DNA of 56,147 nt from Armatimonadetes bacterium UBA1398. GTDB taxonomy: Bacteria > Armatimonadota > Zipacnadia > UBA1398. Position 1 is the stretch's first letter. The number at the start of each line of letters is the position of its first letter. The stretch covers positions 1 through 56,147 of the forward strand of contig DBQI01000002.1 in the NCBI GenBank assembly GCA_002305165.1, read 5' to 3'. A program made the position numbers and the translations under genes. Below, in pieces: positions 42,220-50,585 of this stretch. The notes beneath the pieces are model-generated. The model did no database searches. It was not told where the DNA came from and saw nothing but the letters and a program-made list of their open reading frames with translations.

Positions 42220-42889
42220 AACAGCCCCCGGACACCCCTCGCAGAGCCTCCAGAGTCCGCTCGAACACCTCATGGGGCGAGCCGACCCCGTCCACTTCGT
42301 GGAGCAGCCCGCGCGAGCTATAGAAGTCCTCGAGGGGCTCGGTCTGCCTATGGTAGTTCCGCAGCCTCTCCTCCACGGCTTCCGCGCGGTCGTCGGACCG
42401 GTGCAGCAGCTCGGACCCACAGCGGTCGCACACGTTGTCCTGGGCGGGCGGGTTCGACTTCACGTGGTAGATCGCGCCACACTCCTTGTTGGAGCAGAGC
42501 CGCCGCCCCACGCACCTGTCGATGAGCACCTGATCCGGAACCGCGATGTTCAGCACACCCGTGACGGCGGTTCCCTTCTCCGTCAGCATAGCCTCGAGGG
42601 CCTCCGCTTGCGGGATCGTTCGAGGGAACCCATCAAGGATGAACCCCTTGCCGCAGTCCGCCTGCCCAATACGCTCGGCGATGATCTCGACAACGACCTC
42701 GTCCGGGACCAAGCTGCCCGACTTCATGATCGGCTCGACTTGGCGGCCCAGATCCGTGCCCTTCTTGACAGCCTCACGCAGCATATCACCCGTGGAGAGC
42801 CGAGGGAGGGACAACTCCACTTCGAGCCGCTCGCCTTGCGTGCCTTTGCCGGAACCCGGTGGGCCCAGCAGGATCAGGTTGGTCATCAA
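42212..42889 (-). CDS. adk: Adenylate kinase with a cysteine-lid zinc site
   Basis: A 225-aa enzyme that balances ATP, ADP and AMP. The P-loop is LLGPPGSGKGTQ, the AMP site is FILDGFPRTIPQAEAL, and the lid contains CSNKEC...NVCDRC, four cysteines as in Gram-positive-type zinc adenylate kinases, here with a CxxxxC first pair in place of CxxC. It overlaps secY by 4 bp at its start and map by 8 bp at its end. Confidence 0.98.
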   Translation of the reverse strand: MMTNLILLGPPGSGKGTQGERLEVELSLPRLSTGDMLREAVKKGTDLGRQVEPIMKSGSLVPDEVVVEIIAERIGQADCGKGFILDGFPRTIPQAEALEAMLTEKGTAVTGVLNIAVPDQVLIDRCVGRRLCSNKECGAIYHVKSNPPAQDNVCDRCGSELLHRSDDRAEAVEERLRNYHRQTEPLEDFYSSRGLLHEVDGVGSPHEVFERTLEALRGVSGGCCE

Positions 42890-44259
42890 CTGATGAACCC
42901 TTCGTAGTTGCGCATGAGCAGGTGTGCCTCCAGCCCCTGCATCGTGTCCATAGTGACCCCGACGACGATGAGCAGCGAGGTCCCGCCTACCACGTTGAAG
43001 GTATCGACGTGGGTGAGCAATGGGACATAATACGGGGTCAGAGCGATCAAGCCAAGGAACAATGCGCCGGGCAGGGTGATCCGAACGAGAAGCTGATCTA
43101 GGTACTTCACCGTGGGGCCGCCCGGCCGCCTCCCAGGGATCGTCCCGCCATTCTTCCGCAGGGTCTCCGCCACTTCCGCCGGCTTGAATGTGACCGCCGT
43201 GTAGAAATACGTGAAGACCACAACGAGCGCGAAGTACACGATCGCCGCAGCCACCCCGTTCGCGCCAATCCCTGGCTGGAACTCCACGATCTTGCTGGCG
43301 ATGCGCTGCAGGACCGCAGCCTCGACACCGATGGCCTTCGCCAAGGAGTCACTGAGCAGGAACTGGGCCAGGGTTGCCGGGAACATGAACACCGAGATTG
43401 CGAAGATGATGGGGATAACCCCCGCTTGGTTCACCTTCAGCGGCAGGTACGAGCTGTGTCCGCGGTACATCCGGTGCCCCACGACGCGGCTCGCATAGTT
43501 GACCTCGATGCGCCTCTGTCCCTGCTGAATGACAATGATGAAGGCGATGATGAGCACCAGGACGAGCATGAGTCCGATGACGTTCTGGCTCTGGATGGCG
43601 CCCACCCGAAGCTTCGCCGCCGTCTGGCCAACCTGGTCAGGGATGCTGCACATGATGCCCATGAAGATGAGCAGCGATACGCCGTTCCCGATGCCCTTTT
43701 CGGAGAGCTCCTCGCCTAGCCACATGAGAAAGCTCGTGCCCGCCGTCATCGTGATGATGACGAGGATCAGGTTCATGAACCCGGGGTCCAGGATGCCTTG
43801 CGACCGCAGCATGACCGAGAGGCCGGTCGCCTGGACTATCGCCAGGGCGACGGTCGCCCAGCGGATGTACTTGGCGATGGTCCTCCGACCCTCCTCGCCC
43901 TCCTCGCGCTGCATGCGCTCCAGGGCGGGGATGGCGATCGTAAGGAGCTGGAAGATAATAGACGCGTTGATGTAGGGCATGATGCCCAGGGCGATCACCG
44001 AGAACTCCCTCAGCGCGCCGCCGGAGAACGCGTTGAGCAGATCGAGCACGCCGCCGCCGCCCGCACGGCTGAAGAACGATTCGAGCGCCGCACGGTCGAT
44101 GCCCGGCAGTGGCACGTAGACACACCCGGTATAGACCACCAGGATCCAGCCCACGAAGAGCAGCCGCCTGCGGACGTCAGGAATCGACCAAGCCGTCTTC
44201 AGCGTCTCGGTCATCTTCCGCGTCTTCTGTTGCCGTCGACCGGCAACCTGGGTCGCCAT
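42886..44259 (-). CDS. secY: Preprotein translocase subunit SecY
   Basis: A 457-aa inner-membrane channel with ten spans. It has YVPLPGIDRAALESFF, the plug-region pattern GALREFSVIALGIMPYINAS, then ERMQREEGEEGRRTIAKYIR, IPIIFAISVFMFP, and the late cytoplasmic loop with IPGRRPGGPTVKYLDQLL. It follows rplO and precedes adk with a 4-bp overlap, the standard spc order. Confidence 0.98.
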   Translation of the reverse strand: MATQVAGRRQQKTRKMTETLKTAWSIPDVRRRLLFVGWILVVYTGCVYVPLPGIDRAALESFFSRAGGGGVLDLLNAFSGGALREFSVIALGIMPYINASIIFQLLTIAIPALERMQREEGEEGRRTIAKYIRWATVALAIVQATGLSVMLRSQGILDPGFMNLILVIITMTAGTSFLMWLGEELSEKGIGNGVSLLIFMGIMCSIPDQVGQTAAKLRVGAIQSQNVIGLMLVLVLIIAFIIVIQQGQRRIEVNYASRVVGHRMYRGHSSYLPLKVNQAGVIPIIFAISVFMFPATLAQFLLSDSLAKAIGVEAAVLQRIASKIVEFQPGIGANGVAAAIVYFALVVVFTYFYTAVTFKPAEVAETLRKNGGTIPGRRPGGPTVKYLDQLLVRITLPGALFLGLIALTPYYVPLLTHVDTFNVVGGTSLLIVVGVTMDTMQGLEAHLLMRNYEGFIS

Positions 44260-44261
44260 AG

Positions 44262-44771
44262 TTAGATCAGCTCCGCACTGCCTCCGGCGGCCTCAATCTT
44301 GGCCTTCGCCGACTTGGTGAAATGCCGCGCCCGCACCGTGAGGGGCTTCGTCAACTCGCCAACACCGAGGACACGCAGCCCATCGCCTGCCGACTTCACG
44401 ACGCCGGCATCGATGAGGCTCTCGATAGTCACCACAGCGCCCGTCTCGCAGGTCGCCTCAAGCCGCCCCACGTTGACCTCGGCGTAGCTCTTACGGAACA
44501 CGCCGATGTTGAGGGCCCGCTGGCTAACGCCGCGACGCTGAGGAAGACGCCGCTGGAGGGGGTTCTGGCCACCCTCGAAGCCGCGCCGCACGCTGGTACG
44601 GGCTCTCTGGCCCTTGATGCCTCGCCCACAGGTCTTGCCCTGGCCTGCGGCGTGGCCTCTACCTACACGATTGCGCTTCCTGTTCTTCGGTTGGGACGCC
44701 GGGATCTGGCCTACCTTGACGGCCGACTGCTTCGGCGCCGCTTCTGTCGTCTTTATCGTCTCGTCGCTCAC
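44262..44771 (-). CDS. rplO: Ribosomal protein L15
   Basis: A 169-aa large-subunit protein, recognised from RVGRGHAAGQGKTCGRGIKG, GFEGGQNPLQRRLPQRRG and the C-terminal AGGSAELI. It has about 20 extra N-terminal residues (MSDETIKTTEAAPKQSAVK) compared with many L15 proteins. Its start overlaps the rpmD stop by 4 bp. Confidence 0.97.
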   Translation of the reverse strand: MSDETIKTTEAAPKQSAVKVGQIPASQPKNRKRNRVGRGHAAGQGKTCGRGIKGQRARTSVRRGFEGGQNPLQRRLPQRRGVSQRALNIGVFRKSYAEVNVGRLEATCETGAVVTIESLIDAGVVKSAGDGLRVLGVGELTKPLTVRARHFTKSAKAKIEAAGGSAELI

Positions 44772-44959
44772 TGCGCGACCTCCTCAACATCCAGGAGGAA
44801 GATGATCTTGTTGACCATTCCCCTGATCTCGGGCCTGTCGGGCAGCGTGACCGACTGACGGATCTTCCGGAGGCCCAGTAGCCTAGCTGTATCACGCTGA
44901 TCGGCCTTTCGGCCGCACAGGGAACGGACTAGGGTCACTTTGATCTGCTTGTCACTCAC
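44768..44959 (-). CDS. rpmD: Ribosomal protein L30
   Basis: A 63-aa large-subunit protein: VTLVRSLCGRKADQRDTA, LGLRKIRQSVTLPDRPEIRG and MVNKIIFLLDVEEV are diagnostic. It starts at a GTG with GGAGG upstream. It directly follows rplR after only 15 nt; the rpsE gene normally found between them is not present. Confidence 0.95.
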   Translation of the reverse strand: MSDKQIKVTLVRSLCGRKADQRDTARLLGLRKIRQSVTLPDRPEIRGMVNKIIFLLDVEEVAQ

Positions 44960-44974
44960 TTCGCGACCTCCGAC

Positions 44975-45343
44975 TTAGAACTCGAGTCCACCCTCACGGG
45001 CTGCATCGGCCAGCGCCTTCACCCGGCCGTGGTAGAGGTACCCGCCGCGGTCGAAGATCACCCGCTCAATGCCCTTCTCCTTGGCGCGCGCAGCCAACGC
45101 CGCGCCTACGGCCTTAGCCGCATCCACGCTCATGCCGCTCGACCGCTCATCTCGCAGGTCGGGTTCGCGGCTCGATGCCGTGGCAAGCGTGTGCCCCGCC
45201 CGATCATCGATCACCTGTGCGTAGATGTACTTCAGGCTCTTGTGCACGCACAGCCGAGGGCATGATGCCTCGCCATGAACCTTACGGCGCACCCTAATGT
45301 GGCGCCGACCGAGTTGCTGCATACGCGGGTTTGTCTTAGCCAT
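44975..45343 (-). CDS. rplR: Ribosomal protein L18
   Basis: A 122-aa 5S rRNA-binding protein. HIRVRRKVHGEASCPRLCV, HKSLKYIYAQVIDDRAGHTL and GIERVIFDRGGYLYHGRVKAL are conserved blocks, and the C-terminus REGGLEF is typical. It is followed directly by rpmD. Confidence 0.98.
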   Translation of the reverse strand: MAKTNPRMQQLGRRHIRVRRKVHGEASCPRLCVHKSLKYIYAQVIDDRAGHTLATASSREPDLRDERSSGMSVDAAKAVGAALAARAKEKGIERVIFDRGGYLYHGRVKALADAAREGGLEF

Positions 45344-45376
45344 AGAGGATCACTCTCGTCTGTTAGGACTGGGGCA

Positions 45377-45943
45377 CTACTTGCCCGCACCGGCGGCCGA
45401 CTTGCCGGCCTTCTTGCGGACGATCTCATCTGAGTAACGGAACCCCTTCAGCTTGTAGGGCTCCACGGGCCTGATGGACCGCACGTCGGCGGCGAGCTGC
45501 CCAACCTGCTCCTTGTCAACCCCGGTGATCGTCAGACGGGCCACGGGCGGGTTGGTGCCGATCTGCTCCACGTTCACTTCGATCCCCTCGGGCAGCGGGA
45601 CGGCGACCGGATGGGAGAAGCCGGCGGCAATGTTCAGCATACGGTTCTCCACGTTGGCTCTGTAGCCCACGCCCTGGAGCAGCAGGATCCGGGTGAAACC
45701 CTGGGTCACACCCACGACCATGTTGTTGACTAGTGCCCTTACCAGCCCGTGGAGCGCCCGAACGCGGCGACTCTCCACCGGTCGGGAACACACCAAAACG
45801 CTGTCCTCCTGGCGGATGTCGATCTCCTTGGGAAGCGTCCGCTCCAGCTCGCCTTTGGGGCCCTTGACCCGGATATGGCCGGGTGATAGCTCGACGGTCA
45901 CACCGTCCGGAACGGGCACGGGCATGCGTCCTATGCGCGACAC
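45377..45943 (-). CDS. rplF: Ribosomal protein L6
   Basis: A 188-aa protein near the sarcin-ricin loop. It begins MSRIGRMPVPVPDGVTVEL, with VKGPKGELERTLP, RALHGLVRALVNNMVVGVTQG, and the C-terminal signature EPYKLKGFRYSDEIVRKKAG. It lies between rpsH and rplR in the usual order. Confidence 0.98.
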   Translation of the reverse strand: MSRIGRMPVPVPDGVTVELSPGHIRVKGPKGELERTLPKEIDIRQEDSVLVCSRPVESRRVRALHGLVRALVNNMVVGVTQGFTRILLLQGVGYRANVENRMLNIAAGFSHPVAVPLPEGIEVNVEQIGTNPPVARLTITGVDKEQVGQLAADVRSIRPVEPYKLKGFRYSDEIVRKKAGKSAAGAGK

Positions 45944-45977
45944 GACGCCACCTCCTCAGTGTTGTTGTGGGCAGCCG

Positions 45978-46376
45978 CTACCATACGTGACAGACAACCT
46001 CGCCGCCCACGCCCTGTTTGCGGGCCTGCCGATCCGGCATGACGCCAGAGGAGGTGGATAGTATCGCGATCCCCAGACCACCGAGGACACTCGGTACATC
46101 GCCCTTCCCCACGTAGCATCTCTGCCCCGGTCGTGACACGCGCTTCACGCCGTTGATAACGCGCTCGCGGCTGGGGCCGTACTTCAGCCGAAGCCGAATG
46201 CGGCTCTGCGGCTCACCCGCCAGGATGCGGAAGTTCCTGATGAACCCTTCGTTACGGAGGATCTTGGCGATCTCCAGATTCATCCGTGATGCGGGCACCT
46301 CGACGTTGTCGTGGTACGCCGAACTCGCGTTCCGTATCCGAGTGAGCATGTCAGCGATCGGATCGTGCTGACTCAT
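45978..46376 (-). CDS. rpsH: Ribosomal protein S8
   Basis: A 132-aa primary 16S-binding protein: DPIADMLTRIRNASSAYHD, SRMNLEIAKILRNEGFIRNF and the C-terminal ILSTSSGVMPDRQARKQGVGGEVV identify it. S8 represses the spc operon in E. coli; no matching target structure was searched here. Confidence 0.98.
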   Translation of the reverse strand: MSQHDPIADMLTRIRNASSAYHDNVEVPASRMNLEIAKILRNEGFIRNFRILAGEPQSRIRLRLKYGPSRERVINGVKRVSRPGQRCYVGKGDVPSVLGGLGIAILSTSSGVMPDRQARKQGVGGEVVCHVW

Positions 46377-46412
46377 ACGTCCAACGCTCCTTCGATCGTG
46401 CCAAGCGGCGTA

Positions 46413-46598
46413 CTACCAGCTCGACTTGGTGACTCCGGGGATAAGCCCCTCAAGGGACATGAATCGGAAGCAGATGCGGCACAGACCGAACCTTCGGAGG
46501 TAGCCCCGCGACCTGCCACAAACGCCGCACCGAGTGTAGCCCCGCACCTTGTACTTGGGCGGCCGGCTTGCCTTGATCTTGAGTGACGTCTTAGCCAT
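46413..46598 (-). CDS. rpsN: Ribosomal protein S14, type Z (zinc)
   Basis: A 61-aa protein of the short zinc-binding S14 class: two CxxC pairs in YTRCGVCGRSRGYLRRF and GLCRICFR, ending IPGVTKSSW. The long zinc-free form typical of many proteobacteria is about 100 aa. It lies between rplE and rpsH. Confidence 0.98.
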   Translation of the reverse strand: MAKTSLKIKASRPPKYKVRGYTRCGVCGRSRGYLRRFGLCRICFRFMSLEGLIPGVTKSSW

Positions 46599-46618
46599 GC
46601 AAATCTCCCTACAAGGAC

Positions 46619-47167
46619 CTACTGCCGGATGGGAAAGCCTAGCTCCAAGAGTAGTGCCTTGGCTTCCTCGTCCGTCGGGGCCGATGTCACGATAGTGACG
46701 TCCAGCCCTCTGACGGTCTCTACCTTGTCATAGTCGATCTCCGGGAAGATGATCTGCTCTCGGATCCCGAGGCTGTAGTTGCCGCGTCCATCGAACGAGT
46801 TGGGCGAGAGGCCGCGGAAGTCCCGGATGCGCGGCAACGCCACGGTCACAAGCCGGTCGATGAACTCATACATCCGATCACCCCGCAGGGTGGCACGGCA
46901 GCCAATGGCCATGCCCTGCCGGATACGGAAGTTGGCGACACTCCGCTTGGCCCGGGTGATCGCTGGCATCTGCCCTGTGATGGCAGCTAAGTCCCTGGCG
47001 GCAGCGTCCAGCACCTTACGGTCGTCCCGACCATCCCCGACGCCCATGTTTAGGCTGACCATCAGCGGCTTGGGCACCTGCATCGTGTTGCTATACTCGA
47101 AGCGCTTCATCAGGGCGGGCATGATCTCCGTCCGGTAGCGCTCCTTCAGCCTAGCCAATGTGCTCAC
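46619..47167 (-). CDS. rplE: Ribosomal protein L5
   Basis: A 182-aa 5S rRNA- and P-tRNA-contacting protein. NTMQVPKPLMVSLNMGVGDG, TRAKRSVANFRIRQGMAIGC, DFRGLSPNSFDGRGNYSLGI and EQIIFPEIDYDKV are universal blocks. The order rplN-rplX-rplE-rpsN is standard. Confidence 0.98.
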   Translation of the reverse strand: MSTLARLKERYRTEIMPALMKRFEYSNTMQVPKPLMVSLNMGVGDGRDDRKVLDAAARDLAAITGQMPAITRAKRSVANFRIRQGMAIGCRATLRGDRMYEFIDRLVTVALPRIRDFRGLSPNSFDGRGNYSLGIREQIIFPEIDYDKVETVRGLDVTIVTSAPTDEEAKALLLELGFPIRQ

Positions 47168-47194
47168 TCTCCCTGCGACACGGCATTGCCGTGC

Positions 47195-47548
47195 CTAAGC
47201 CTCGTCGATGTCTACCCGCTGGCCGTTCTCCCAGTAGAAGCGGATCCGCTTGCTCTTCTTCACGCCCTCGGGATCGGGCTCACGGCGCACGCGCACCTTC
47301 ACCGGACGGTTGGTGCGGGGGCTCACCAGCATCACGTTGGAAACGTGGATCGGCTGGGGAACCTCCATGATGCCGCCGGGCTTGCGCCCACGAGGCTTCT
47401 CATGCTTCTTCGCGATATTGAGTCCATCGACGATCACGCGACTCTCCGAAGGCCGGGCCTCGATGATCTTGCCCGTCTTCCCCCGGTCCTTGCCCGTGAT
47501 CACCATCACGGTGTCGCCCTTTTTCACGCGCAGGCGCGGTTGAGACAT
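47195..47548 (-). CDS. rplX: Ribosomal protein L24
   Basis: A 117-aa assembly-initiator protein: RVKKGDTVMVITGKDRGKTG is the KOW motif, followed by VDGLNIAKKHEKP and the downstream HVSNVMLVSPRTNRP. The ATG at 47548 has GGGAG 8 nt upstream; a GTG three codons earlier sits too close to that site. Confidence 0.97.
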   Translation of the reverse strand: MSQPRLRVKKGDTVMVITGKDRGKTGKIIEARPSESRVIVDGLNIAKKHEKPRGRKPGGIMEVPQPIHVSNVMLVSPRTNRPVKVRVRREPDPEGVKKSKRIRFYWENGQRVDIDEA

Positions 47549-47562
47549 TGCACACACTCCCG

Positions 47563-47931
47563 TTACCAGACCTCAGGCGCCAGGCTGATGATCTTCATGA
47601 AGTTCCGATCACGCAGCTCGCGCGCCACAGGACCAAACACTCGACCGCCGATGGGATCGCCCTGTCCATCGAGGATGACGGCGGCGTTGTCGTCGAACCG
47701 GATGTGAGAGCCATCGGAGCGATGGACGGCATCCTTCGTCCGAACGATCACCGCGCGCACTACCTGTCCGTCCTTGACCTGCCCTGTGGAGCTGGCCTCC
47801 TTGACGGCCCCAATGAAGATGTCCCCCACAGAGCCCCAGCGGGCGTTACCCTTGCCCATCACGCGGATGCAGAGGACCTCGCGAGCCCCAGAGTTGTCCG
47901 CCACCTTTAGCCTTGTCATGTGCCGGATCAT
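47563..47931 (-). CDS. rplN: Ribosomal protein L14
   Basis: A 122-aa large-subunit protein at the inter-subunit face. TRLKVADNSGAREVLCIRV, SVGDIFIGAVKEAS, VVRAVIVRTK and GTRVFGPVARELR-like sequence (GGRVFGPVARELRDRNFMKI) identify it. GGGAGGGG lies 6 nt before the ATG, inside the 23-bp gap after the EF-G-like gene, which is its immediate upstream neighbour in place of rpsQ. Confidence 0.98.
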   Translation of the reverse strand: MIRHMTRLKVADNSGAREVLCIRVMGKGNARWGSVGDIFIGAVKEASSTGQVKDGQVVRAVIVRTKDAVHRSDGSHIRFDDNAAVILDGQGDPIGGRVFGPVARELRDRNFMKIISLAPEVW

Positions 47932-47954
47932 AGCCAGCCCCTCCCGGTTCAGCG

Positions 47955-50036
47955 CTACTCTTCTTCTTCGATCTCTCGACCGTACTCGGTGCAGATCGAC
48001 TCCACCAGGTGGGCCGGCACTTCCTCGTAATGCGAAGGCTCCATCGTGTAGCTCGCGCGGCCACCCGTCAGGGATCGCAGATCCGCCTCGTAGGTGGCAA
48101 CCTCAGCGAGCGGCACCGTAGCGGAAATCGTCTGGTACCCGCTCTGAGAGTCAGTACCCTGAACACGCCCACGACGCTGCGACAGGTCGCCCATGATGTC
48201 GCCCATATGCTCGTCGGGGACGGTAACCTCGATCTTCACAATGGGCTCCAGGAGGACCGGACTGCAGGTCTCCATCCCCTTCCGGAACGCCATCGAGGCG
48301 GCGCGGCGGAAGGCGAACTCCGAGGAGTCCACGTTGTGATACTGGCCGTCGAACAGCGCGACCGCCACATCAACAACGGGGAAGCCCGCGAGACAGCCGT
48401 GGGCCATGGCCTCGACGACGCCCTTCTCCACAGCGGGGATGAACTGCCGCGGAATGGCCCCACCGACGATCTCGTCCAGGTACTCGAACCCAGCGCCCGT
48501 CGGTCTGGGCTCGATCCGCAGATGGACATCGCCGAACTGCCCGCGTCCACCGCTCTGCTTCTTGTAGCGATGATGGACTGTGCCCGTGGCTCGGACCGTC
48601 TCCCGGTACGGGATCTTGGGCTTGCCCATCTCAACCTCGACGCCGGTGGCCGAGCGCAGCTTGGACAGCACGACCTCCAAGTGCAACCGCCCCACGCCGG
48701 AGATGATTGACTCGTCCGTCTCCGCATCACGGAAAAACCGGAAAGCCATGTCCTCCTCCATGATGCGCTGAAGACCCGCCGACAGTTTGTCGACGTCGGT
48801 GCGATCAGCCACGGTAACGGAGGCCGAGAACATGGGCTCCGGCACATGCGGCGCCGGGACCACCATCGCGTGGCTGACCTCAGAGAGGGTGTCCCCGGTG
48901 CGGGAGTTGGCGATCTTCGCCACACCGACGAGGTCGCCGGCCACTGCCTCCTCCAGCTTGTCCTGGGTCTTGCCCCGCAGCGTGAACACCTCGCCGAGCT
49001 TCTCCTTGATGTCACGGCTGGTGTTCAGCAGTGTCATGTCCTGTTTGATATGCCCACTCCACACTCGTACCAGAACCAGCTTGCCTTGGTAGGGGTGGAT
49101 CAGCGAGCGGAAGGCGCTGGCCAGGGCGGGTGCATCCGCGCTCGTGGACCGGGTCAGAGCCGCATCGGGCTCACCCGGCTTGTGCCCCTCGATCTCACCG
49201 GTCCCCGGTGCGGGCATGAGCTCCTTCAAGGTGTTGACAAGGGCCGCTACCCCCACGCCCGAGGTCGCCGAACCAGCCATCACCGGCACGAGTTTGCCCT
49301 CGGCCACACCCTTGGACAGGCCAGCGACCACGTCGCTCTGCGGCAGGTCCTCATCCTCGAAGTACTTCTCCATGAGGACCTCATCGGTGGAGGCGATCTC
49401 CTCCACTAGCGCAGCGCGCGCCTCCCGTGCAGCCTCGAGGTGCTCGGCCGGGATGTCCGTCGGCCGAACCGCCTTGCCCCCGCCCATGTACGCCTTCATG
49501 GTCAGGAGATCCACAACGCCCTCCAGGCCGTTAGCGCCAACGATAGGGAAGCCGAGGGGAGCTGCAGCAGGGGAAAGCCGCTCCTTCACCAGATCCAGGG
49601 TGCGCTCGAAACTGGTGTTCTCCTTGTCTAGCTTGTTCACGAAAACCAGCTTAGCCAGGCCGCGTGCCGCCGCGATCTTCCACGCCCGCTCGGCGCCTAC
49701 GCCTAGTTCGCCGCCCGACTCGACCACGAAGAGCGCGCTCTCGGTCACCCAGAGCGCATGGATAGCCTCTGCGAAGAAGTCCACATAGCCGGGGCAGTCG
49801 ACGAGGTTCAGCTTGCGATCCCCCGCCGCGATGGCACACAGGGATGAGGAGATGGACATTTGACGCTTGATCTCCTCATCGTCGAAGTCCGAGACCGTGG
49901 TCCCTTCCTCAACGCGCCCCAGCCTATCGATCGCTCCTGTCTCGTACAGGATTGCCTCGACAAGGCTCGTCTTGCCGGACTTCGAGTGTCCGACGACGGC
50001 TATGTTCCTGATGCTCTCGGTCGTGAAGGTCTTCAC
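47955..50036 (-). CDS. EF-G-2-type translational GTPase paralogue embedded in the ribosomal operon
   Basis: A 693-aa protein with all five EF-G domains. G motifs: P-loop GHSKSGKT at 16-23 (usual GHIDAGKT), a switch I lacking the RGITI element (KRQMSISSS at 58-65), DCPGYVDF at 80-87 where canonical EF-G has DTPGHVDF, so the GTPase-activating His is Tyr84, and NKLD at 134-137. Domain IV retains SGGRGQFGDVHL and DSSEFAFRRAASMAF. This matches the EF-G-2 subgroup (as in Thermus EF-G-2 and mycobacterial FusA2), not housekeeping FusA. It starts at a GTG with GGAGG 9 nt upstream, 17 bp after rpsQ, and ends 23 bp before rplN. It may act in ribosome assembly, recycling or stress; the role is inferred. 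Confidence 0.93.
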   Translation of the reverse strand: MKTFTTESIRNIAVVGHSKSGKTSLVEAILYETGAIDRLGRVEEGTTVSDFDDEEIKRQMSISSSLCAIAAGDRKLNLVDCPGYVDFFAEAIHALWVTESALFVVESGGELGVGAERAWKIAAARGLAKLVFVNKLDKENTSFERTLDLVKERLSPAAAPLGFPIVGANGLEGVVDLLTMKAYMGGGKAVRPTDIPAEHLEAAREARAALVEEIASTDEVLMEKYFEDEDLPQSDVVAGLSKGVAEGKLVPVMAGSATSGVGVAALVNTLKELMPAPGTGEIEGHKPGEPDAALTRSTSADAPALASAFRSLIHPYQGKLVLVRVWSGHIKQDMTLLNTSRDIKEKLGEVFTLRGKTQDKLEEAVAGDLVGVAKIANSRTGDTLSEVSHAMVVPAPHVPEPMFSASVTVADRTDVDKLSAGLQRIMEEDMAFRFFRDAETDESIISGVGRLHLEVVLSKLRSATGVEVEMGKPKIPYRETVRATGTVHHRYKKQSGGRGQFGDVHLRIEPRPTGAGFEYLDEIVGGAIPRQFIPAVEKGVVEAMAHGCLAGFPVVDVAVALFDGQYHNVDSSEFAFRRAASMAFRKGMETCSPVLLEPIVKIEVTVPDEHMGDIMGDLSQRRGRVQGTDSQSGYQTISATVPLAEVATYEADLRSLTGGRASYTMEPSHYEEVPAHLVESICTEYGREIEEEE

Positions 50037-50053
50037 AGCTGATACCTCCGCCG

Positions 50054-50329
50054 CTACTTAGCCCTGGATATGACCTCGATGACGCGCCAGCACTTCTCCT
50101 TGGATAGGGGGCGACACTCCTGGATGCGCACCCGATCCCCGACACGGCAGTCGTTGGTCGCATCGTGGGCCTTGAATCGCCTGGTGCGGCGAATGACCCG
50201 CCGGTACAAGCGGTGCCGAACCAACCGCTGTACGGCCACCACAACCGTCTTGTCCATCTTGTCGCTAACCACAACGCCCTCTTTGATCTTCAGGCGGGCG
50301 GTCTCGTCAACTCCGGTAGTCGTTGCCAT
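50054..50329 (-). CDS. rpsQ: Ribosomal protein S17
   Basis: A 91-aa 16S-binding OB-fold protein: KEGVVVSDKMDKTVVVAVQR, RRTRRFKAHDATNDCRVGD and VRIQECRPLSKEKCWRV are conserved. It follows rpmC by 3 bp. Its usual downstream partner rplN is displaced by the EF-G-like gene. Confidence 0.98.
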   Translation of the reverse strand: MATTTGVDETARLKIKEGVVVSDKMDKTVVVAVQRLVRHRLYRRVIRRTRRFKAHDATNDCRVGDRVRIQECRPLSKEKCWRVIEVISRAK

Positions 50330-50332
50330 CCG

Positions 50333-50554
50333 TTAGCTCCCCGCGCTCTCAGTCGCCGCGCCCACACGCTTGCGTTCCGACAGCACCGTGGCCAGTCGGG
50401 CGATCTCCTTGCGCACACGCCAGACTGCCTTCTTGTCCTCAAGTTGCTGGCTCGCCATACGGTAACGCAGGCGGAACAGCTCCTCCTTGCTGCGGATCAA
50501 CTCGTGCTGCAGGTCCTCAGTGGACATGGATCTGTAGTCGCTGGCCTTGCGCAT
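50333..50554 (-). CDS. rpmC: Ribosomal protein L29
   Basis: A 73-aa two-helix protein at the tunnel exit. STEDLQHELIRSKEELFRLR and the following RKEIARLATVLSERKR identify it. It lies between rplP and rpsQ. Confidence 0.97.
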   Translation of the reverse strand: MRKASDYRSMSTEDLQHELIRSKEELFRLRYRMASQQLEDKKAVWRVRKEIARLATVLSERKRVGAATESAGS

Positions 50555-50585
50555 GCTCTAGCTCCTCCAGGGCCAAACCCGGGCC

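Noticed and set aside
41461..42525. 354-codon plus-strand frame
   Set aside because: Antisense to map and adk, both certain; Arg/His-rich noise.
44960..44974. Possible frameshifted or remnant rpsE
   Set aside because: The gap is only 15 nt; there is no space for even a fragment, so the gene is absent and not degraded.
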